Shown piece by piece: positions 29,383 through 38,878 of a DNA stretch of 64,000 nt. Position 1 is the stretch's first letter. Each line of letters opens with the position of its first letter. The DNA comes from Methyloversatilis discipulorum (GTDB taxonomy: Bacteria > Pseudomonadota > Gammaproteobacteria > Burkholderiales > Rhodocyclaceae). Below the pieces are notes generated by a model that made no database searches, was not told the origin of the DNA, and saw only the letters and a program-made list of their open reading frames with translations. The position numbers were made by a program, and so were the translations under genes. The DNA lies in contig NZ_ARVV01000001.1 in NCBI RefSeq assembly GCF_000385375.1, positions 2,108,001-2,172,000 of the forward strand. Reading direction: 5' to 3'.

Positions 29383-29918
29383 CGGCGCATCGGGTGCATG
29401 CGCAACGTGGTGTCACCCTTGTGGTGGCACTGATGCTGTTGATCGCCATCACGCTGCTCGGTCTGGCGAGCATGCGCGGGACCAGCATGCAGGAGCGCAT
29501 GAGCGCCAATCTGTACGACCGCGCGATCGCCTTCCAGGCAGCCGAATCGGCGTTGCGCGAAGCGGAGGCGCTGCTCGCCACCGGCACCGCCGGACCGTTC
29601 GACGGCACGGTCAGCGGCCTCTATCCGAAGCCGGCGCCGGGTGCCGAGGATTTCGCCAATCGCTGGGAAGCGACTGCCACCGTGTGGGCCAGCGCCTCGG
29701 TGTGGTGGGAAGGGGCCGACGCCGACACGCGCGCCAAGGCGGCAGGGGCGCCGCAATACATCATCGAGGATCTCGGCATCTGGCCGTCCACGCCCGACTG
29801 CGATACGGTCACCACCATCGCCGCCGATTGCCTGAAACCGCGCTACCGCATCACGGCGCGCAGCGCACCGGTGTCCGGCCGACCTTCGGTGTTGCTGCAG
29901 ACCACTTACCGGCCATGA
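29379..29918 (+). CDS. pilX: Type IV pilus assembly protein PilX (copy 2)
   Basis: A 179-residue PilX paralogue: A-Q-R-G-V-T-L-V-V-A-L-M-L-L-I-A-I-T-L-L-G, then T-S-M-Q-E-R-M-S-A-N-L-Y-D-R-A-I-A-F-Q-A-A-E-S-A-L-R-E-A-E, close to copy 1. It is about 24 residues shorter, mainly by lacking the Ser/Thr-rich stretch in the middle of copy 1. The stop overlaps the ATG of pilY1 copy 2 (ATGA). Confidence 0.92.
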   Translation: MTAHRVHAQRGVTLVVALMLLIAITLLGLASMRGTSMQERMSANLYDRAIAFQAAESALREAEALLATGTAGPFDGTVSGLYPKPAPGAEDFANRWEATATVWASASVWWEGADADTRAKAAGAPQYIIEDLGIWPSTPDCDTVTTIAADCLKPRYRITARSAPVSGRPSVLLQTTYRP

Positions 29919-32900
29919 CCATGCATCCGCTCCCCGCCTTCTGTCGCTTCCTCGCTGCGCTGCTGCTGGCCTGCCTTGCAGGGCAGCCGCTGCGCGCGGC
30001 GGTCGATATCGCTGACGCCCCCATCATGGTGGGCAGCGCGGTCGCGCCCAACCTGATGTTCCTGCTCGACGATTCCGGCTCGATGCAGTGGGAGGTCATG
30101 CCGGACGAAAACCTCTATTCCGCCTACTACCTGTTTCCAGTCCCGTTCGGGCTGTATGGCGGCAGCACCTATACCTCGCAGGTGCCGACCTTCCAGGACA
30201 ACAACATCCACAACTTCTTCAGTCGGTCGCCGGACAACAACGCGGTGTTCTACAACCCGCAGACAACCTACAAGCCCTGGATACGCCACACCGGCGTCAG
30301 CTTTGGCGACGTGTCGCCGACGGCGGCACCTTACAACCCGTCCGACACCTCTCGCGGCACGCTCAACCTCACTGCGTCGCAGACGCAATCGGCGTACTGG
30401 TTCACCAACACGTCGAACACCAACCAGAATTCCGCGAGCTACGCCTGCGGTCCGCCGTGCAATCAGACCTTCCAGCCGATCACCTTCTTCATCTATCGGG
30501 GCAGCGGCTCGCGGGTCAGTGCGGCGAATTACACGAAGTACCAGATCCGCGGCACGCGGGCCTACAAGCGCGACCCGGTCACCGCGGCAGAGGTCGAGAT
30601 CACCAGCTTCAGCTGGCCCAATGGTGTCACCCGCACGGTTGCGCAGGAAACGCAGAACTTCGCCAACTGGTTCAGCTACTACCGCAGTCGCATCCTCGCG
30701 GCGCGCGCTGGCGCGTCGATCGCCTTTGGCCAGCTCGGTACCAATTACCGGGTTGGTTTCCGCACCATCAACGGCGACGGGCAGCTGCTGATACCGACCA
30801 GTGGAACCTTCAGCGGCAGCAATCGCGAAACCTGGTTCCAGCGCCTGCTCGAAACCGACATCGGCACCAGCGGCACGCCGCTGCGCACCGCGCTGAACTG
30901 GGCCGGCAACTACTTCGAGACCAAGACGGGAACCGACGACCCGTGGAAGGACGCGGCCTACACCAATCCGCTGGCCTGCCGGCAGTCCTTCACCATCCTG
31001 ACCACCGACGGCTACTGGGGTGACACTTTTTCGCTGCCGGTGGGCAGCCAGAACGCTGACGGCAATGAAGCGCGGCCTTACCGTGACACGCACAGCAACA
31101 CGCTGGCGGACGTGGCGATGCACTACTACAAGCGCGATCTGCGTACCGGCATCGCCAACAACGTTCCGACCAGCAGCCGTGACCCGGCGAACTGGCAGCA
31201 CATGGTCACTTTCGGCCTGTCGCTGGGCACCAGTGGCACGCTGGACCCGGCCACCGATCTGCCGGCACTGAGCGCCGGTACCAAGACCTGGCCGAATCCG
31301 ACGCTCAGTTCGCCGGCCAAGCTGGACGACCTCTGGCACGCCAGCCTGAATGGCCGCGGCGGCTTCGTGAATGCGTCCAATCCGACACAGTTCATCGACG
31401 GCCTGTCGGCCATGCTGACCGACATCGGCGAGCGGGTGGCCTCCAGCGGCACCGTATCCGCGACCAGTACATCGGTCACCTCGAACACTCTGCTGTTCCA
31501 GGCCCGCTTCGTCGGCGGCAACTGGACCGGCGATCTGTGGGCCACCCGCATCCTGACCGACGGTTCGCTGGCGACCACGCCGAGCTGGAGGCGTCCGAAC
31601 ACCTGCCGACACCGGCCAACCGTTCCATCTACACCTGGTCGGGCACGGCCGGCATCCCCTTCCAGTGGGCGAACCTGACCGCCGCACAGCGAACCACGCT
31701 CGGGTCGTCGGCCGTGCTCGACTATCTGCGCGGCGTGTCCAGCGGCGAGGCGCGCAATGGCGGCAGCTACCGCAACCGCTCCTCGGTGCTGGGCGACATC
31801 GTGAATTCGGCGCCGCTCTATGTCGGCGCAGTCACCGATCTGCGGCTCGACCGCTTCAGCTGGACTGGCGCCAGCACCTATCAGGACCACCGCGCAGCGG
31901 TCGCCTCGCGCCGCGAAATGGTCTATGTCGCGGCCAACGACGGCATGCTGCACGCCTTCGACGCGCGTACCGGTGACGAGCGTTTCGCCTTCGTGCCCAG
32001 CGGCGCGCTGGCAACGATGAAAACGCTGTCCAGCGCCGATTACGCGCACAAGTACATCAACGACGGCTCGGCCGTCGTGACAGAGGTGTATTTCGGCGGC
32101 GCCTGGCGCACCGTGCTGGTCGGCACCCAGGGCCGCGGCGGCAAGAGCGTGTACGCGCTCGACATCACCAATCCGGACAGCTTCGCCGCGAACAAGGTGC
32201 TGTGGGAATTCACGCACACCAGCCTCGGCCAGACCACCGGCACCCCGGTCATCACCCGGCTCAACGACGGCAACTGGGCGGTCATCGTCGGCAATGGCTA
32301 CAACAGCGCCAACGAGCGCGCCGAGCTTTTCGTGCTCAACATTTCCAATGGCGCGCTGCTCGCCCGCATCGACACGCTGCGCGGCTCCGGCACCGCGCCG
32401 AACGGTCTGGCGGCAGTGGAGGGCGTCGATGTCGATCGCGACGGCGATACGGATTATTTCTATGGCGGCGACCTGCTCGGCAATCTGTGGAAGTTCGACC
32501 TGAACAATGCCGCACCGGCGCAATGGCGTGTGGCCTACGGCACCGCAACGGCTCCCGATCCACTCTTCACGGCGCGCAGCGCGAGCAACGTGGTGCAGCC
32601 GATCACCGGCGGCGTGAGCGTCGGTTTCAATCCGGCCGACCGCAAGCTGTGGGTGTTCTTCGGCACCGGCCGCTATCTGTCGACCGGCGACCTGTCCACC
32701 ACGGCAACGCAGACCTGGTATGGGCTGAACGACACCGGCACGACCATCGCCAGCCGCAGCAATCTTGCCCAGCGAGTCATTCTGGAGGAGGGCGCGACAG
32801 GGCAGGGCGACCGCTACCGCGTCATTTCCAAGCCCGGTGACACGACCGGCGGCAGCACGATGACCAACAAGCGCGGCTGGTACATCGACCTGACATCGCC

Positions 32901-33306
32901 GACCGCCGGCGCCGAGGGCGAACGCATGGTTTTCGCACCTGTGCTGGGCACCAGCACGCTGTTCGCCAGCACCCTCATCCCGAGCAACGACCCTTGCGAG
33001 CCGGGCGGCCGCGGCTGGGTGCTGGGCGTCAATCCATTCACCGGCGGTCGTCAGGATTTCGATGTGTTCGATTTCAACCGCGACGGCGGGATCGATGCCG
33101 GCGACCAGGTCAATCTGGCCAATGCCGACGGCAGCAACCGCAAGGTGGTCGGCAGCGGCTACAGCACCGACAGCCTGCCGGGCAGTCCGCTGCAACTTGG
33201 CAAGCAGCAGATCGTCGGCGGCTCGGATGGCAATGCGCAGTCACGCCGGGTGTCGGACGGTCTGCGTTCCGGGCGCGTATCGTGGAAAGAGATACTGAGG
33301 GACTGA
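29915..33306 (+). pseudogene. pilY1: Type IV pilus tip protein PilY1 (copy 2), interrupted by a one-base frameshift
   Basis: Two overlapping frames encode the halves of one PilY1. The first (29915-31678) has a signal peptide, a von Willebrand A-like metal site D52-x-S54-x-S56 and the N-terminal half. The second (open from 31537, ends 33306) carries the beta-propeller with calcium loop D-V-D-R-D-G-D-T-D-Y, and a second EF-hand-like loop D-F-N-R-D-G-G-I-D. Alignment with copy 1 places the shift at 31587-31588: AGCTGG-AG reads out of frame, whereas one extra G restores W-E-A-S-E-H-L-P-T-P-A-N-R as in copy 1. It may be a true mutation, a sequencing slip in the G run, or slippage; as it stands the first frame ends after 587 codons with a nonsense tail. 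Confidence 0.85.
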
Positions 33307-33308
33307 CG

Positions 33309-33641
33309 ATGAAATCCTTGATGGCCGGACTGATATGCCTGGTGACCGGCGGCGCGTACGCCGCCGAACCCTTGTCGCCGATCGCCAATCCATCGCTGTA
33401 CGAATCGCGCGGCACGGTCGGCAACGTGGACAGCGCCTCCGGCACGCTGATGATAGGCGGCAAGCGCTACAAGGCGAATGCCAACACCGTCATCTTCATT
33501 GATGACGGGCGCGGCAACGTGCGCAAGGCGCTGAAGCTGGCCGACATTCCGCCCAACGTGCCGGTCAGCTTTTCGGCCGGCGAAGACGGACAGGTGACGC
33601 AGATCTATATAGGCAGCGGAATCCAGCCGTTCCGGCCGTAG
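33309..33641 (+). CDS. PilY2-like small periplasmic protein
   Basis: A 110-residue exported protein: signal peptide M-K-S-L-M-A-G-L-I-C-L-V-T-G-G-A-Y-A-A, then a small beta-rich domain (G-T-V-G-N-V-D...G-T-L-M-I-G-G-K-R-Y-K-A-N). It starts 2 bp after the pilY1 copy 2 stop. Position and size match PilY2, the small gene between pilY1 and pilE in pseudomonad clusters; sequence similarity was not verified, so the name is by context. The first cluster has no such gene. Confidence 0.6.
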   Translation: MKSLMAGLICLVTGGAYAAEPLSPIANPSLYESRGTVGNVDSASGTLMIGGKRYKANANTVIFIDDGRGNVRKALKLADIPPNVPVSFSAGEDGQVTQIYIGSGIQPFRP

Positions 33642-33848
33642 TCACGATGCCGCAGCTACCGGACGGGAACGGCGGATGGACGGCAGTTGTGGATGCTTAA
33701 GACGAACCGGACGCACTCATTCGCCCAATATCTGTATTTCTGAAAATTACTGTTTTCAGAACTTACATCAAGGTATGAGTTTTCGGACTCAATACATTGA
33801 ACCTGAAGGATTCGCCACCCTCTCTTCTGACCTGAAAAAAGCGAAAAC

Positions 33849-34220
33849 TCAGGACGAAGTGAACAGGTGTGCGATCAAAGCAACGCCGATCGCCGCGACC
33901 GCAAGTGAGGTCCACGACGCCAGACCGCTCATGTAGCCGTCGGGAATTTCCACCGGTTTCAAGGTCGCCAGCACGCGCCGGTACTGCACGACCGCCAGCG
34001 TCACTGAAATCGAGCCCAGTGCGATCAGCGCGACGCCTATCCAGAACGACAGGCCGTGCGGCGCGCCGGCAAGCGTCTTCTGATTGCCCAGCATCGCGAC
34101 GAACAGCGCAAAGCGCTCGATCGCGAATCCGAACGCCATCAGCGCCAGCGCGGTGCGCGACCATGCGAGCAAGGTGCGCTCGGCGGCGAAAAAGACGCGC
34201 GGATCGTTCAGGTCTGACAC
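33849..34220 (-). CDS. DUF202 (YidH-like) inner-membrane protein
   Basis: A 123-residue membrane protein of DUF202. The opening D-P-R-V-F-F-A-A-E-R-T-L-L-A-W-S-R-T-A-L-A-L is the family signature, followed by three hydrophobic segments (about 25-45, 60-80, 98-118). Function is unknown. It follows the 2OG-Fe dioxygenase gene by 2 bp, so they form an operon. About 207 bp between its stop and the pilY2-like gene are A+T richer than the surroundings and hold no convincing gene. Confidence 0.88.
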   Translation of the reverse strand: MSDLNDPRVFFAAERTLLAWSRTALALMAFGFAIERFALFVAMLGNQKTLAGAPHGLSFWIGVALIALGSISVTLAVVQYRRVLATLKPVEIPDGYMSGLASWTSLAVAAIGVALIAHLFTSS

Positions 34221-34222
34221 AC

Positions 34223-34981
34223 TCAGCCTTGCGCCGGCGGACGCCGGCGGTAGGTCACGACCAGCACATCGCGCCAGGCCGGCTTCGACGGATCGAGCGG
34301 ATGGATGGGCGTCACGCCGTGCAGTGCACGCTGGTCATTCACCAGCGCCGCGTCGCAGGGCGCCGTCAGCGTGAAGCTGTCGAGGCGCTTGCCTTCAGGC
34401 GAGAAGATTTCCGTGGTGCCGCTCTCGACGTTCTCCCGCCGCACCATCATGACCAGCACGAAATCGACGCCATCACGATGCACGCCTTCCGGTGTCGGCT
34501 TGCCCTCGCCCTCGGCGCGCGCCTCGATGCGGAACTGATGCACCTCGATGTGCGCGTCGTGACCGGGGTGCAGGCGCTGGAACACCGCCAGCCCGAACTG
34601 CGCCACCGTCTGCATGGTCGAGCCACCCAGCACCTGCGGCCGTATCGGCTCGAAGTGACGCTCAACGCCGCCATTCAGCGTGTTGTAGTCCAGGCTCTGG
34701 TAATGCGGCTGATGCGGTTCGAACTGGATGCGCAATCCGTCGGCCGGCGCACTGAGTACGGCGTAACGGCGGCGACGGTAGCGGCCACCGTCCGCCATAT
34801 AGGTATCGGTTTCCAGATCGCCCCAGCTGGCGGTAAACACGTCCCAGTCGGCGCGCCAGCCGATGCGCAGGCTGGACAGTGCGTCGCGTACCTGTGCCGA
34901 CGGCAGGAAACAGAAATCGTGGGCCGCGACGTTCTCGGCGAGCGCGCGGGCAAAAGTGCCGGTATTCAGGGAGGGGGACAT
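34223..34981 (-). CDS. 2OG-Fe(II) dioxygenase family protein
   Basis: A 252-residue enzyme of the 2OG-Fe dioxygenase family that includes amino-acid hydroxylases such as L-isoleucine dioxygenase. The jelly-roll metal triad can be read as H168-R-D170 (P-E-G-V-H-R-D-G-V-D-F) and H221 (R-A-L-H-G-V-T-P); R237 is a candidate 2-oxoglutarate contact. The substrate is unknown. I chose ATG 34981 (MSPSLNTGTF) because the longer frame from 35044 has no conserved residues. It precedes the DUF202 gene by 2 bp and is divergent from the hydroxypyruvate-isomerase-like gene. Confidence 0.82.
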   Translation of the reverse strand: MSPSLNTGTFARALAENVAAHDFCFLPSAQVRDALSSLRIGWRADWDVFTASWGDLETDTYMADGGRYRRRRYAVLSAPADGLRIQFEPHQPHYQSLDYNTLNGGVERHFEPIRPQVLGGSTMQTVAQFGLAVFQRLHPGHDAHIEVHQFRIEARAEGEGKPTPEGVHRDGVDFVLVMMVRRENVESGTTEIFSPEGKRLDSFTLTAPCDAALVNDQRALHGVTPIHPLDPSKPAWRDVLVVTYRRRPPAQG

Positions 34982-35090
34982 CTGTGACAGAACGACGAAA
35001 ACCGCGAAAGCAGGGACGATACTCCCCTGCTCCCGGCAACGCACGCACCGACCCGATTTAGAATCGGTGCCCCGCCGGAGATCCCGTCAC

Positions 35091-35861
35091 ATGCCCCGCT
35101 TCTGCGCCAACCTGTCACTGCTGTTCACCGAACACCCCTTTGTCGAGCGCTGGGCCGCCGCCGCGCACGCCGGCTTTCGCGGCGTCGAATGCCATTTCCC
35201 GTACGGCGAACCGGCCGCCGTGCTGGCCGAGGAAGTGCGTCGTCACGGGCTGGAGCAGGTGCTGTTCAATCTGCCGCCCGGTGACTGGGCCGCGGGTGAA
35301 CGCGGCATCGCCTGCCTGCCCGACCGCATTGCCGAATTCGAGGACGGCGTCGGTCGCGCCATCGACTACGCCCGTGCACTCGGCTGCCGGCGCATCAACT
35401 GCCTGGCCGGCATTGCGCCGGCCGGCGCCGAGCGCGCCGAACTGCTTTCGGTGATGGAACGGAATCTGCGCTTCGCGGCGCGTGCCCTGGCGCGGGAAAA
35501 CATCGAACTGCTGGTCGAGCCGATCAACGACCGCGACATGCCGGGCTTTCTGCTGAACCGCTCGGCCGACACGCTGGCGTTGATCGAACGCGTCGGCGAG
35601 CCCAATGTGAAGCTCCAGTACGACGTCTATCACATGCAGATCATGGAGGGCGACCTCGCCCGCAGCTTGCAGCGCGAGCTGCCGCGCATCGGCCACGTGC
35701 AGATCGCCGACAACCCGGGGCGTCACGAACCGGGCAGCGGCGAGATCAACTACCTCTTCCTGTTCGACTGGCTGGACCGCATCGGCTACACCGGCTGGGT
35801 CAGCGCGGAATACATCCCGGCCGGCGACACCGCTGCCGGACTGGGCTGGATGCCGCGCTGA
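35091..35861 (+). CDS. hyi: Hydroxypyruvate isomerase-like TIM-barrel enzyme
   Basis: A 256-residue sugar-phosphate isomerase-fold protein of the Hyi/OtnI type. It starts M-P-R-F-C-A-N-L-S-L-L-F-T-E, the family opening, with L-V-E-P-I-N-D-R-D-M-P-G-F (metal Glu) near residue 140, Q-Y-D-V-Y-H-M-Q-I-M-E-G-D near 185, H-V-Q-I-A-D-N-P-G-R-H-E-P-G near 205 and A-E-Y-I-P near the end. Hyi interconverts hydroxypyruvate and tartronate semialdehyde; OtnI acts on 2-oxo-tetronate. No glyoxylate-pathway genes are adjacent to decide between these. A GGAG site precedes the ATG. Confidence 0.88.
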   Translation: MPRFCANLSLLFTEHPFVERWAAAAHAGFRGVECHFPYGEPAAVLAEEVRRHGLEQVLFNLPPGDWAAGERGIACLPDRIAEFEDGVGRAIDYARALGCRRINCLAGIAPAGAERAELLSVMERNLRFAARALARENIELLVEPINDRDMPGFLLNRSADTLALIERVGEPNVKLQYDVYHMQIMEGDLARSLQRELPRIGHVQIADNPGRHEPGSGEINYLFLFDWLDRIGYTGWVSAEYIPAGDTAAGLGWMPR

Positions 35862-35864
35862 ACT

Positions 35865-36656
35865 TCAGGGCAGCGCGAAGCCGTCGGCCGCGAGGACCTT
35901 GCGTGCCGGTTCCGACAGCAGAAATTGAGCGAAGCGCTCGCCTTCGCTGCCGGGCGCCGACAGCACGACCAGACCGTAGTCGGCGCCGACCGCGAGATCG
36001 GACGGCAGCTCGACCTCCTGCAGCGCCGGCACCTCGCGGCGAGCCAGTCGCGAGTTGGTGCAGTAGGTGACGAACAGATCCGCCTGCCCGCTTTCGACCA
36101 CCCACGCATAGACGTTGCGACCTTCCGGCGGCTTCGCCGAATTGGCCGCGCCGGTAAGCTGCCGCCCACGTGCTGCCAGCGCGCGACCGATGCCCGGTCG
36201 CAGCGCATCGGCGCGCTGGAACATCTGGACTGCATAGTCACCGGCCGGATCGGCCTTGGGCGTCGACACGCCCAGCTTCAGATCGCGGCGGACCATCGCG
36301 TCGAGCGCGTTCGCCGGCGTCACCGTCAGGCCCGGCCGCACCAGCAGGCACAGTTCGTTGCGCGCGAAGCGCTCGACCTTGGCTGCCTTGCCGGCATCGA
36401 CGAAAGTCTGCGGATGCGTCATGTTGGCCGAAGCGAACACGTCGGCAGTGGCCCCGGCGGCGATCTTCTCGCGCAGCACGCCGCTCGGCCCGAATTCGAA
36501 GCGGGGCGCCGCCCCGCCCTGCTCCGCATAGATCTTGCCGAGCTGAGTGAACACCGCCTTCAGGCTGCCGGCGGCATGCACCGATGCCCCGTCGGCCTGC
36601 GCCGCACCGGCCAGCAGCGCGGTGCAGGTCGCCACGATGAGCGTACGCATGTTCAC
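35865..36656 (-). CDS. ModA-like molybdate/oxyanion-binding protein
   Basis: A 263-residue periplasmic binding protein. The signal peptide is residues 1-21 (cleavage after A-Q-A). The ModA-type pattern A-A-G-S-L-K-A-V-F, G-P-S-G-V-L-R-E-K-I-A-A-G-A-T-A-D-V-F-A-S-A is clear. GTG 36656 overlaps the tupA stop (GTGA); an ATG two codons later is possible. It is the last gene of the operon, giving the single permease/ATPase set two binding proteins. Its anion (molybdate, tungstate or other) is not known; it may work with the same permease or extend its range. Confidence 0.85.
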   Translation of the reverse strand: MNMRTLIVATCTALLAGAAQADGASVHAAGSLKAVFTQLGKIYAEQGGAAPRFEFGPSGVLREKIAAGATADVFASANMTHPQTFVDAGKAAKVERFARNELCLLVRPGLTVTPANALDAMVRRDLKLGVSTPKADPAGDYAVQMFQRADALRPGIGRALAARGRQLTGAANSAKPPEGRNVYAWVVESGQADLFVTYCTNSRLARREVPALQEVELPSDLAVGADYGLVVLSAPGSEGERFAQFLLSEPARKVLAADGFALP

Positions 36657-37483
36657 TTGGCCGCGTTCGGGAAGAACAGTTGCTGACCGTCGATCTTGTA
36701 GTCGGCGATCGCCTTCTGACCGTCGGCCGACACCACCCAGTCGATGAACGCCTGACCGTCGGCCTTCTTCACGTGCGGGTGCTTGTCCGGATTGACCAGG
36801 ATGACGCCGTACTGGTTGAACAGGCGCTTGTCACCTTCGACCGAAATGGTCAGGTCGGCGCGGTTCTTGAACGACAGCCAGGTACCGCGGTCGGCCAGGA
36901 TGTAGGCGTTCATCGACGCCGCAGTGTTCAGCGCCGGACCCATGCCGGAGCCGGTGTCGCGGTACCAGGCGCCCTTGCTCGCGTCGAGATCGACGCCAGC
37001 CGCTTTCCACAGACGCAGTTCGGCGGCGTGCGTGCCGCTCTTGTCGCCACGCGACACGAAGGGCGCCTGTGCGGCCTGGATGGCCTTCAGCGCTTCGGTG
37101 ATGTCTTTGCCGCCTGCCACCTTGGCCGGGTCCGACTTCGGGCCGACCAGGATGAAGTCGTTGTACATGACCTCCTGGCGCTTCACGCCGTAGCCCTCGG
37201 CGATGAATTTCTCCTCCGCCACTTTGTCATGCACGAACACCACGTCGGCGTCGCCGCGGCGCGCCATGTCCAGCGCCTGGCCGGTGCCGAGCGCGACGAC
37301 GCGCACCTCGATGCCTGTCTTCGCCTGGAAGATGGGCAGCAGGTGCTTGAACAGACCCGACTGCTCGGTCGAGGTGGTGGACGACACCGTGATGAAACGG
37401 TCGGCGGCGTGCACAAAGGGCGCGGCCAGCGTAATCGCGGCCGCCGCGGCGGTGGCGATGAAGGAACGGCGGATCAGGTCCAT
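36653..37483 (-). CDS. tupA: Tungstate-type ABC transporter substrate-binding protein
   Basis: A 276-residue periplasmic binding protein. Signal peptide about residues 1-26 (cleavage after V-H-A). It has the TupA signature V-S-S-T-T-S-T-E-Q-S-G-L-F-K-H-L-L-P-I-F, where the T-T-S-T segment contacts the anion, then G-T-G-Q-A-L-D-M-A-R-R-G-D-A-D-V-V-F-V-H and R-G-D-K-S-G-T-H-A-A-E-L. TupA binds tungstate tightly over molybdate. The start overlaps the tupC stop by 10 bases. Gene order here is tupB-tupC-tupA-modA-like. Confidence 0.92.
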   Translation of the reverse strand: MDLIRRSFIATAAAAAITLAAPFVHAADRFITVSSTTSTEQSGLFKHLLPIFQAKTGIEVRVVALGTGQALDMARRGDADVVFVHDKVAEEKFIAEGYGVKRQEVMYNDFILVGPKSDPAKVAGGKDITEALKAIQAAQAPFVSRGDKSGTHAAELRLWKAAGVDLDASKGAWYRDTGSGMGPALNTAASMNAYILADRGTWLSFKNRADLTISVEGDKRLFNQYGVILVNPDKHPHVKKADGQAFIDWVVSADGQKAIADYKIDGQQLFFPNAAK

Positions 37484-38181
37484 GAAAGCTCTCCTCTGAG
37501 GTATTGCCCGGCCTCGGCCGAGCGCGGTGCGGCGAAGAAGTCGGCCACCGGCGTGTGTTCGGTGATGCGGCCGGTGTCGACGAATACGATGTCGTCGGCC
37601 AGGCGACGGGCCTGGCCGAGGTGGTGGGTGACCATGACGATGGAACAGCCGTCGTCGGCGATGACGCGGATGATGCGTTCCACTTCGGCCGCGGCGCCCG
37701 GGTCGAGGCTGGCGGTCGGCTCGTCGAGGAAGAGCACGCGCGGTCGCAGCGCCCACGCGCGGGCGAGCGCCACGCGCTGCTGCTCGCCGCCGGACAGCAC
37801 GCGCGCCGGGCGGTCGGCCAGTGCGGCGAGGCCGACGCGTTCCAGCACGTCGAGCGCGCGCGTGCGGCGTTCCGCCGCCGGCACGCCGGCCAGGTAGAGC
37901 GCGTAAGTCACGTTGTCGAGCACGCTGCGACGGAGCATGACCGGGCGCTGGAACACCATGGCCTGCACCGGCGTGCCGCTGCCGCCGTTCCACAGGATGC
38001 GGCCGGCGGTCGGTTCGATCAGGCCGTGCATCAGGCGCATCAGCACGCTCTTTCCCGCGCCGTTCGGGCCGAGTATCAGCGTGCGCCGCCCTGCTTCGAT
38101 GCGCAGCGACACGTCGCGGATGAGCGCGCGGTCGCCCGCCTCGTAGCGCAGCGCGTCCAGCGTGAGCAGTACGTCAGCCAT
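37474..38181 (-). CDS. tupC: Tungstate-type ABC transporter ATP-binding protein
   Basis: A 235-residue ABC ATPase. Walker A G-P-N-G-A-G-K-S, the Q-loop region (M-V-F-Q-R-P-V-M-L-R-R-S-V), signature L-S-G-G-E-Q-Q-R-V-A-L-A-R-A, Walker B V-L-F-L-D-E-P-T-A-S-L-D and the H-switch V-T-H-H-L are all present. There is no C-terminal TOBE/molybdate domain, consistent with TupC rather than ModC. I start at ATG 38181 (MADVLLTLD); the frame extends to 38223 inside tupB. The start overlaps the tupB stop by 8 bases and the end overlaps tupA. Confidence 0.92.
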   Translation of the reverse strand: MADVLLTLDALRYEAGDRALIRDVSLRIEAGRRTLILGPNGAGKSVLMRLMHGLIEPTAGRILWNGGSGTPVQAMVFQRPVMLRRSVLDNVTYALYLAGVPAAERRTRALDVLERVGLAALADRPARVLSGGEQQRVALARAWALRPRVLFLDEPTASLDPGAAAEVERIIRVIADDGCSIVMVTHHLGQARRLADDIVFVDTGRITEHTPVADFFAAPRSAEAGQYLRGELSWT

Positions 38182-38878
38182 GGCGTCGCACCGCCCATTC
38201 GCGTACCGCGTGCGCCAGCGCATTCAGTATCAGCACGATGGAAATGAGGATGAAACCCAGCGCAAGCGCCAGCGGCAGGTCGCCCTTGCTGGTTTCGAGC
38301 GCGATGCTGGTGGTCATGACGCGGGTGACGCCGTCGATATTGCCGCCGACGATCATCACCGCCCCCACCTCCGCCACCGCACGGCCGAGGCCGGCCAGCA
38401 CCGCGGTGGACAGCGAGAAGCGCGTATCGACCAGCAGCGTCAGCGCGGCGCGCGGGGTCGAGGCGCCGAGCGAGCGCAGCTGTTCTTCGTAGTCGCGCCA
38501 GGCGTCGGCGACGATCTGCCGCGACAGCGCGGCGATGATGGGCGTGATCAGGACGACCTGAGCGATCACCATCGCCGTCGGCGTGAACAGCAGGCCGAGG
38601 GAGCCGAGCGGGCCGGCGCGCGACAGCAGCAGATAGACCAGCAGACCGATCACCACCGGCGGCAGGCCCATCAGGCCGTTCAGGATGACGGTCAGCGGCT
38701 TGCGCCCCGGGAAGCGGCCGACCGCCACCGCAGCACCTATCGGCAGTCCCAGACAGGCGGCGAGGAAGACGGCGGTCAGGCTGACCTGCAGGCTCAGCGC
38801 GACGATGTGCAGCAGATTGGGGTCGGCGGCGACGATCAGGCGACCTGCGGTGGCGAAGCTTTCGCTCATCGTGCTCAT
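38174..38878 (-). CDS. tupB: Tungstate-type ABC transporter permease
   Basis: A 234-residue inner-membrane permease with about five or six membrane segments. The ATPase-contact (EAA) loop reads A-W-R-D-Y-E-E-Q-L-R-S-L-G-A-S, and G-L-G-R-A-V-A-E-V-G-A-V-M-I-V-G-G-N-I is typical of TupB/WtpB-like permeases. It starts with ATGA overlap at the end of the preceding unidentified gene, so transcription begins upstream of that gene. Confidence 0.92.
   Translation of the reverse strand: MSTMSESFATAGRLIVAADPNLLHIVALSLQVSLTAVFLAACLGLPIGAAVAVGRFPGRKPLTVILNGLMGLPPVVIGLLVYLLLSRAGPLGSLGLLFTPTAMVIAQVVLITPIIAALSRQIVADAWRDYEEQLRSLGASTPRAALTLLVDTRFSLSTAVLAGLGRAVAEVGAVMIVGGNIDGVTRVMTTSIALETSKGDLPLALALGFILISIVLILNALAHAVREWAVRRHG

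Noticed and set aside
29915..33306. Programmed frameshift in the second pilY1
   Set aside because: The site has only two G and no slippery heptamer or downstream structure that I can see; mutation or sequencing error is simpler.
33676..33936. 86-codon frame in the A+T-rich gap
   Set aside because: No ribosome site or recognised sequence, and it runs into the DUF202 gene on the other strand.
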